Positions 58,471 through 64,000 of a DNA stretch of 64,000 nucleotides are shown one piece after another (position 1 is the first letter of the stretch; every line of letters starts with the position of its first letter). The stretch is from assembly GCF_016808095.1 (NCBI RefSeq), contig NC_068980.1, forward strand, positions 15,441,388 to 15,505,387, given 5' to 3'. The translations under genes were made by a program, and so were the position numbers. This DNA is from Vigna angularis. Its lineage: Eukaryota; Streptophyta; Magnoliopsida; Fabales; Fabaceae. The notes under the pieces were generated by a model. The model saw only the letters and a list, made by a program, of their open reading frames with translations. It searched no databases and was not told the DNA's origin.

Positions 58471-60177
58471 ATGGCAGGATCACATCAAACCTTTGCAGAG
58501 GGTGCATCAATCAATAGACCCCCATTATTCACAGGTGAGAACTATGCATTCTGGAAGGTAAGGATGCAAATATTTATTGAATCTATTGATTGTGAAATTT
58601 GGGATGTTATTGCATCTGGTTCTTCTGTTCCTACTAACAATATACAGGAACCAAAGCCCCGTGGTCAATGGACCATTGAAGAAAAGAAAAGATTTCAGAA
58701 TGACGTTAAAGCTCGGAATATTATTGCATCAGCATTGACTGTTGATGAGTTCTACAGGGTTTCTGTCTACAAAACTGCTCAAGAAATGTGGGACGTGCTC
58801 AGAGTAACACATGAAGGAACAGATGACGTAAAGAGGGCAAGAAAGAATTCCCTAATTCAAGAATATGAAATGTTCCGGATGAAGCAAGGAGAAACAATTT
58901 CTGACGTTCAAAAACGCTTCACCAACATTGTCAATCATCTCATTGGACTAGGTAAGTCATTTGATACTGATGAACTAAACATTAAAATCTTAAAGTCTTT
59001 AGACAGGTCGTGGCAACCTAAGGTGACTGCAATCTCGGAGTCACAAAACCTCAACACCATGACTATGGCGGCACTATTTGGAAAGTTGAGGGAACATGAA
59101 TTAGATCTTGGAAGACTTGATGAAGAAGAAGCAAAAGCCAAAACCAACAAGAAGAGTTTGGCATTAAAATCAGAGGTTGAAAGAAGCAAAGGTAAATCGG
59201 AAGATGAAGACTCAGACGAAGAGGAAAACTTAAGCCTCGTGATCAAAAGATTAAACAAATTCATGAAGTCTAAAGGTAAAGGAAGGTTTAGGTACGAAAA
59301 GAAAGATAATCAACCATCTTCCTCAAATTATCGATGCTACAGCTGTGGAGAAAAGGGGCATCTAAAGGCAGACTGCCCAAATCAGAAGAAAGGTGAAGAC
59401 AAAAAGGAGAAAAGATTCTTCAAGAAAAAGAAAGCATACATTGCATGGGAAGACGATAATGAGTCCATTTCAGATTCAAGCGATTCAGATGAAGAAGCTA
59501 ACATCTGTTTAATGGCAGATGATGATAATGTCAGCCAAGTAAGTAGCTCACATTATTCTGATAATAATAGTCAAGTTGATGAAGATGAATTGCATGAAAC
59601 ATATGCTGCATTGTTAATTGAATCTGAAAAATTAAATATTTCTCATAAAAAGCTGAAAAAGGATTTTAAAAATTTAAAATCTGAATTTGACAACCTTCTT
59701 GAAGAAAATAAAAATTTGAAGTTTACTTCTGAAAATCTCACTAAACTAAATGATGCCTTGAAAACTGAATTTTCAAATTCATCTGAAGAAAACAGAAGTT
59801 TGAAAAATAAATTTTTATATCAAGCAGAAGAAATCAGGAATTTGAAAAGTAAAGTGTTATATTATGAAAAAGAAAAATATGTTGCTAATAATGAATGTGA
59901 GTCTTGCATACAATTCAAATATTTTTCTGAACAAACAATCTTAGGAGAATGTAGCAAAAATAATGAAAACAAGGTTGTTAAAAATGAGCATGTTCCTAAA
60001 ATTAAAAACAAACAGAATAATAGAACCCGTAGAATATGGGTAGAAAAAGGAACAACTCATGGGAACACAAACGTTGTATCATGCTTTTATTGTATGAAAA
60101 AGGGTCATACTTCAAATAAATGTAAAATTAAGCATTATGGTGTTCCTAGTGGTAGATATGTTTGGGGTTCTAAATAA
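58471..60177 (+). CDS. gag: Ty1/copia Gag polyprotein, intact
   Basis: 568 residues from the ATG of MAGSHQTFAEG. Same layout as the gag of element D: NRPPLFTGENYAFWKVRM, UBN2 core, acidic stretch, first CCHC knuckle CYSCGEKGHLKADC at 289-302, a long Lys/Asn/Glu-rich probable coiled coil (about 370-470, 31 residues longer than in D through extra EENRxLKxK-type units), second knuckle CFYCMKKGHTSNKC at 538-551. Ends with TAA; pol follows in another frame. Two knuckles separated by about 235 residues is unusual for copia Gag. Confidence 0.9.
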   Translation: MAGSHQTFAEGASINRPPLFTGENYAFWKVRMQIFIESIDCEIWDVIASGSSVPTNNIQEPKPRGQWTIEEKKRFQNDVKARNIIASALTVDEFYRVSVYKTAQEMWDVLRVTHEGTDDVKRARKNSLIQEYEMFRMKQGETISDVQKRFTNIVNHLIGLGKSFDTDELNIKILKSLDRSWQPKVTAISESQNLNTMTMAALFGKLREHELDLGRLDEEEAKAKTNKKSLALKSEVERSKGKSEDEDSDEEENLSLVIKRLNKFMKSKGKGRFRYEKKDNQPSSSNYRCYSCGEKGHLKADCPNQKKGEDKKEKRFFKKKKAYIAWEDDNESISDSSDSDEEANICLMADDDNVSQVSSSHYSDNNSQVDEDELHETYAALLIESEKLNISHKKLKKDFKNLKSEFDNLLEENKNLKFTSENLTKLNDALKTEFSNSSEENRSLKNKFLYQAEEIRNLKSKVLYYEKEKYVANNECESCIQFKYFSEQTILGECSKNNENKVVKNEHVPKIKNKQNNRTRRIWVEKGTTHGNTNVVSCFYCMKKGHTSNKCKIKHYGVPSGRYVWGSK

Positions 60178-60247
60178 TTTGAATCTAACCCAAAAGGACC
60201 CATACAAAGAAGTTGGGTACCTAAAATAGCTTGTTTGTTCCTTTCTT

Positions 60248-63200
60248 TTGCAGGTATTACAAAAATCAAGGAAAGTCATGTGGTGTCTCGATAGTGGTTG
60301 CTCAAAACACATGACAGGAGACATAACAAAATTTACAAACTTTAAAGAAAAGGAACAAGGCTTTGTTACCTATGGTGACAACAACAAAGGAAGAATTCTT
60401 GGAAAAGGGGATATAGGAAGCAAAGACACCTTGATGATCAAAGACGTACTATATGTAGAAGGACTGAGGCATAACTTAATTAGCATCAGTCAACTGTGCG
60501 ACAAAGGATTCAAGGTAACTTTTGAGAAGAATTCTTGCACTATTTTTAAGAGTGATTCTTCTGAAATTGCTTTAAAAGGAGTTAGACATAATAATATTTA
60601 TCTAATTGATTTAGAAAACGTATTAAATAAAAATATTTCATGTTTAGTTGTTAAAGAGGAAAACCCATGGTTGTGGCACAGGCGTGTTGCTCATATACAT
60701 ATGAAACAACTTAACAAACTAGTATCTAGAGAACTAGTAATTGGTTTACCAAAATTAAAGTTTGTAAAAGATAAATTATGTGATGCATGTCAAAAGGGGA
60801 AACAAGTTAAAAATTCCTTTCATTCAAAAAATATTGTTTCTACTTTAAAACCTTTAGAACTTTTACATTTGGATTTATTTGGTCCTTCAAGGATAAAAAG
60901 TTTTGGTGGAAACTATTATGCTTTAGTTATTGTTGATGATTTTTCAAGATATACTTGGACCCTGTTTCTCACTCTTAAGAGTGAAGCTTTTAAAGAATTT
61001 AAGAAGTTTGTTATTTTAATTCAAAATGAAAAGGATTTAAGAATAAAAGCTATTAGAAGTGACCATGGTGGTGAATTTCAAAATGAATTATTTGAAAATT
61101 TTTGTGAAGAACATGGTATTTCTCATAACTTTTCTTCGCCTAGAACTCCCCAACAGAATGGAGTAGTAGAAAGAAAGAATAGATCATTAGAGGAACTTGC
61201 TTGTACTATGTTAAATGAAAATAATGTTCCTAAACAATTTTGGGCTGATGCTGTAAGTACTGCTTGCTATGTTTTAAACAGAATGTTAATTTGACCTATT
61301 TTAAAACGTACTCCTTATGAACTTTTCAAAAATAGAAAACCAAATGTTTCCCATTTAAAAATCTTTGGATGCAAATGCTATGTTTTAAACAATGGAAAAC
61401 AGAATTTGGGAAAATTTGATTCAAAAGCTGATGAAGGAATTTTTCTTGGATATTCTTTAACTAGCAAAGCATATAGAGTCTTTAATAGAAATCTGCTTAC
61501 AATAGAAGAATCCATACATGTTACTTTTGATGAAATTGTGGACCTTGAGGCAAAACCTCTTGAGTCAGAAAAATTCGATGCAGGAACAAGTGAAAATTCA
61601 TCAAAGGAGACAAACGAAGAAAAGAATAATGACGATCCTCAAGATGAAGACTTAAATAAAATATGGCAACAACCTAGAGGATTATCTTTGGACAACATAA
61701 TTGGCGATATCACACAAGGGGTAAACACAAGAAGTAATACTGCAAATTATTGTATGAATGTTGCTTTTGTGTCACAGATTGAACCAAAGAACATTGAAGA
61801 AGCCCTTCAAGATGAAAAATGGTGTATCGCAATGCAAGAAGAACTCAACCAGTTTGAAAGAAATCAAGTATGGGAATTAATTCCCAGAAAAGACACTTAT
61901 CAAGTAATTGGAACTAAATGGGTGTTCAGAAACAAACTGGATGAAGAATGAAACATAACCAAGAATAAAGCTAGGCTTGTCGCAAAAGGATATAGTCAAG
62001 AAGAAGGTATAGATTATGATGAGACATACGCTCCAGTTGCCAGGTTAGAGGCAATACGCCTACTTCTTGCTTATGCATCTATGATGAAATTTAAATTATT
62101 TCAAATGGATGTTAAAAGTGCTTTTCTAAACGGTTATATCAAAGAAGATGTATTTGTTGAACAACCACCTGGTTTTGAAGATTTTAAAAACCCAAATCAC
62201 ATCTACAAATTAAAGAAAGCACTATATGGCTTAAAACAGGCACCTAGATCTTGGTATGAACGTCTGAGCAATTTTCTGGTAGAAAATGATTTCAACAGAG
62301 GAAAAATTGATTCAACCTTATTCATTAAAAAGAATGGAAAACATTTTCTACTTGTTCAAGTATACGTAGATGACATTATTTTTGGTTCATCTAACGCAAC
62401 TCTCTGCGAGAATTTTGCTAAGTCCATGCAGGGAGAATTTGAGATGTCAATGATGGGAGAACTTACTTTCTTCCTCGGACTTCAAATCAAACAAATGGAG
62501 GAAGGAACCTTTATATCTCAAACCAAGTATTGCAGGGAAATTCTTAAAAAGTTTGCGATGGACAATGCCAAAGAAGCATCAACCCCCATGGGGACATCCT
62601 GCTACTTAGACAAAGATGAGACAGGTAAAGAGGTAATCCAGACCAAATACAAAGGTATGATTGGCTCTTTATTATATCTCACTGCTAGTAGACCTGACAT
62701 CATGCAAAGTGTATGTGTGTGTGCTAGGTTTCAGTCAAGCCCTAGGGAGTCTCATCTCACTGCTGTAAAACGTATCTTTAAATATCTTAAGGGGACAACA
62801 TCCTTTGGGTTATGGTATCCTTCAGGCGCTGCACCTAGTCTTGTAGGATTTTCTGATGCTGATTATGGAGGCTGTAAAATAGATAGGAAAAGCACCAGTG
62901 GAACCTGTCACTTTTTCGGTAGCTCCTTAGTCTCTTGGCACTCTAAGAAACAAGCCTGTGTAGCCTTGTCAACCACTGAAGCTGAATATATTGCTGCGGG
63001 TAGTTGTTGTGCACAGATCTTATGGATGAAACAGCAATTAGAAGACTACGGTATTCATTTGGATCATATTCCGCTTAAGTGTGATAACACCAGTGCCATA
63101 AAACTCACCAAAAATCCCATCATGCATTCTAGAACCAAGCATATAGAAATTAGGCATCATTTTATTAGAGACCATGTCCAAAAAGGTGATTGTGAAATGG

Positions 63201-63310
63201 AGTTTATAGATTCTAAGCATCAATTAGCGGACATTTTCACCAAAGCTTTGCCCAAGGATAGATTTTTTGAGCTTAGGAGAGATCTTGGAATATTAGAAAT
63301 AGTAAAATAG
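60248..63310 (+). pseudogene. pol: Ty1/copia Pol (PR-IN-RT-RH), two in-frame stops
   Basis: One continuous frame interrupted only by TGA at 61292-61294 and TGA at 61949-61951. Order: aspartic protease (DSGCSKHMTG, from 60290), gag-pre-integrase (LWHRRVAHIHMKQLNKL), integrase core (LDLFGPSR, SDHGGEFQ, TPQQNGVVERKN), RT (FQMDVKSAFLNGYIKEDVFVEQ, LYGLKQAPRSWYERL, YVDD near 62362), and RNase H (SDADYGG, STTEAEYIA, TKHIEIRHHFIRD) ending KALPKDRF. It is +1 relative to gag, so it needs frameshifting, splicing or a lost base. The two stops are single substitutions, so inactivation is recent. It could be the source family for element D's enzymes. Confidence 0.9.
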
Positions 63311-63359
63311 GCATATTTGGAATTAATCTTGCATTTTTCGCTGTTTAACACATTTATTC

Positions 63360-63592
63360 TGCTTGCAAATCGATTAAAAACGCTACCTATAGATTTGCGA
63401 CTGGATTAATCGATTAATCCAAGTATTAATCGATTACATAATAGATTAAAACTTCCTTTAATCGATTAAATACGCTCTAGACAATTTTTTAAAAAAAAAA
63501 TTTTGTTTTCGAAATCTAGCCGTTGCCAACGGCCATAAACGGCCATATTCTCCAAATCTAACCGTTGGGACACGTTTTTAAGCCTATATATA
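63360..63592 (+). promoter_or_regulatory. Internal LTR-like promoter before the third ORF of element E
   Basis: Four to five TAATCGATTAA-type palindromes (63368-63472), AGCCGTTG and ACCGTTGGG motifs (63518-63570), and TATATATA (63585-63592) in the same order as in the element's own U3. The ATG of the next ORF is 100 bases downstream. Confidence 0.6.
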
Positions 63593-63692
63593 CACCCTTT
63601 GGTCCCCATTTTCATTACTTGAACAAACTTTAAGCCTATTTCTTCTACTTTCTCTCTTCTTTCACCCAAACTCTTGCCTTTCCTTTATTTCA

Positions 63693-64000
63693 ATGGCTGA
63701 ATCTTCAAGAAGGAGGAGAAGAAGAACCAGTGCTGTTTCGGAGAATCCTGTTCCAACAACAGATGCTACCGTAGAAGGGTGGCTCTCCGATGAAGCAGAT
63801 CAACTATCTTTCTCACGATTCTGGAAGGAAAGGAAGCTGATCAAGCAAAAATTCATTGATCTATCCTGGTATATATCTTACAACTTTTCCTTCCCAAATC
63901 TCATCATTGAACAAGGAGTTCAACACCTTATGGAACTCCGTGGAAGGTATTATCCGGATCTCGTTCACACTTTCTATTACAATTTAAAGATCCGGGATGG
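63693..64000 (+). CDS. Third ORF of element E (partial, runs off window)
   Basis: Open from the ATG at 63693 to the window end (102 codons seen). It starts MAESSRRRRRRTS, a basic N-terminus resembling a nuclear-type signal, then an acidic/hydrophobic stretch and HLMELRGRYYPDLVHTFYYNLKIRDG. The YPDLV..FYYN part resembles the start of the putative plant transposon protein (Transposase_32-like) domain seen in the envelope-position ORFs at 25872 and 35594 (by-eye inference). It lies downstream of pol in the same direction, where such additional ORFs occur in some plant copia and gypsy elements. Role unknown. Confidence 0.6.
   Translation, partial: MAESSRRRRRRTSAVSENPVPTTDATVEGWLSDEADQLSFSRFWKERKLIKQKFIDLSWYISYNFSFPNLIIEQGVQHLMELRGRYYPDLVHTFYYNLKIRD

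Larger units (their letters stand above)
57391..64000 (+). mobile_element. Ty1/copia element with third ORF (element E), runs off the window
   Basis: 5' LTR 57391-58436, initiator-Met primer site, gag, pol and a downstream ORF, all on the plus strand. Same family as element D (gag proteins align from first residue to last knuckle). The 3' LTR is beyond 64000. The 5 bases before the LTR are TTTTG. Confidence 0.9.

Noticed and set aside
60217..60253. A genuine 37-nt intron at the gag-pol junction
   Set aside because: Shorter than known plant introns and preceded by the gag stop; kept only as a low-interest observation.

Overview
This window looks like plant nuclear DNA, most likely from a phaseoloid legume (Vigna/Phaseolus type; inference from element families, low GC and the gene's exon style). 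It reads as a gene-poor, transposon-dense (pericentromere-like) block. Only one convincing host gene is present: a nine-exon sodium/calcium exchanger of the NCL (EF-hand CAX-like) type on the minus strand at 42360-46852. Nearly everything else is transposable-element DNA in several nested layers.

Left third (1-22219). A decayed CACTA element on the plus strand (TNP2-type transposase 133-3725, subterminal repeats to about 4892) abuts a second CACTA element on the minus strand. The second element carries a TNP2 transposase (22213 down to 18182), a second Transposase_24-like gene (about 18100 down to 7711) and a Ulp1/C48-like protease domain (about 5660 down to 4990). It has been used as a landing pad at least four times: an 848-bp LTR (6863-7710), an outer LTR flanked by GAAGT (8600...17686), a solo LTR flanked by GCAGG (19409-20711), and an Athila-like element starting at 22220. 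The outer GAAGT insertion holds an Athila-like fragment, and that fragment's LTR holds a young, gag-only Ty1/copia element with duplicated GTTTA (11707-16330).

Middle (22220-39291). A minus-strand, non-autonomous Athila-like element (22220-31677) keeps LTRs, a tRNA-Asp primer site, a gag-protease frame, an array of stem-loops and an envelope-position ORF, but lacks RT, RNase H and integrase. One of its LTRs contains an inverted LTR piece. Next to it a plus-strand relative (about 32330-39291) has RNase H, integrase, the envelope-position ORF and a 3' LTR, but no 5' half.

Right third (39292-64000). AT-rich intergenic DNA surrounds the exchanger gene, with a very long (TC)n tract (48424-48816) and an (AT)n tract. 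Then come another Athila-like LTR with a partial interior (52439-54771), an Ogre-like LTR rich in tandem repeats (54772-57390), and a nearly intact Ty1/copia element (57391 to beyond the window end) with gag, pol broken by two in-frame stops, and a third ORF with its own LTR-like promoter.

The most unusual signals are (i) serial stem-loops with compensating stem changes between the two duplicated post-pol motifs of the Athila-like elements, (ii) LTR-like promoter sequence rebuilt upstream of the third ORF in both the copia and the Athila-like lineages, and (iii) the fully reconstructable nesting history with exact target-site duplications.
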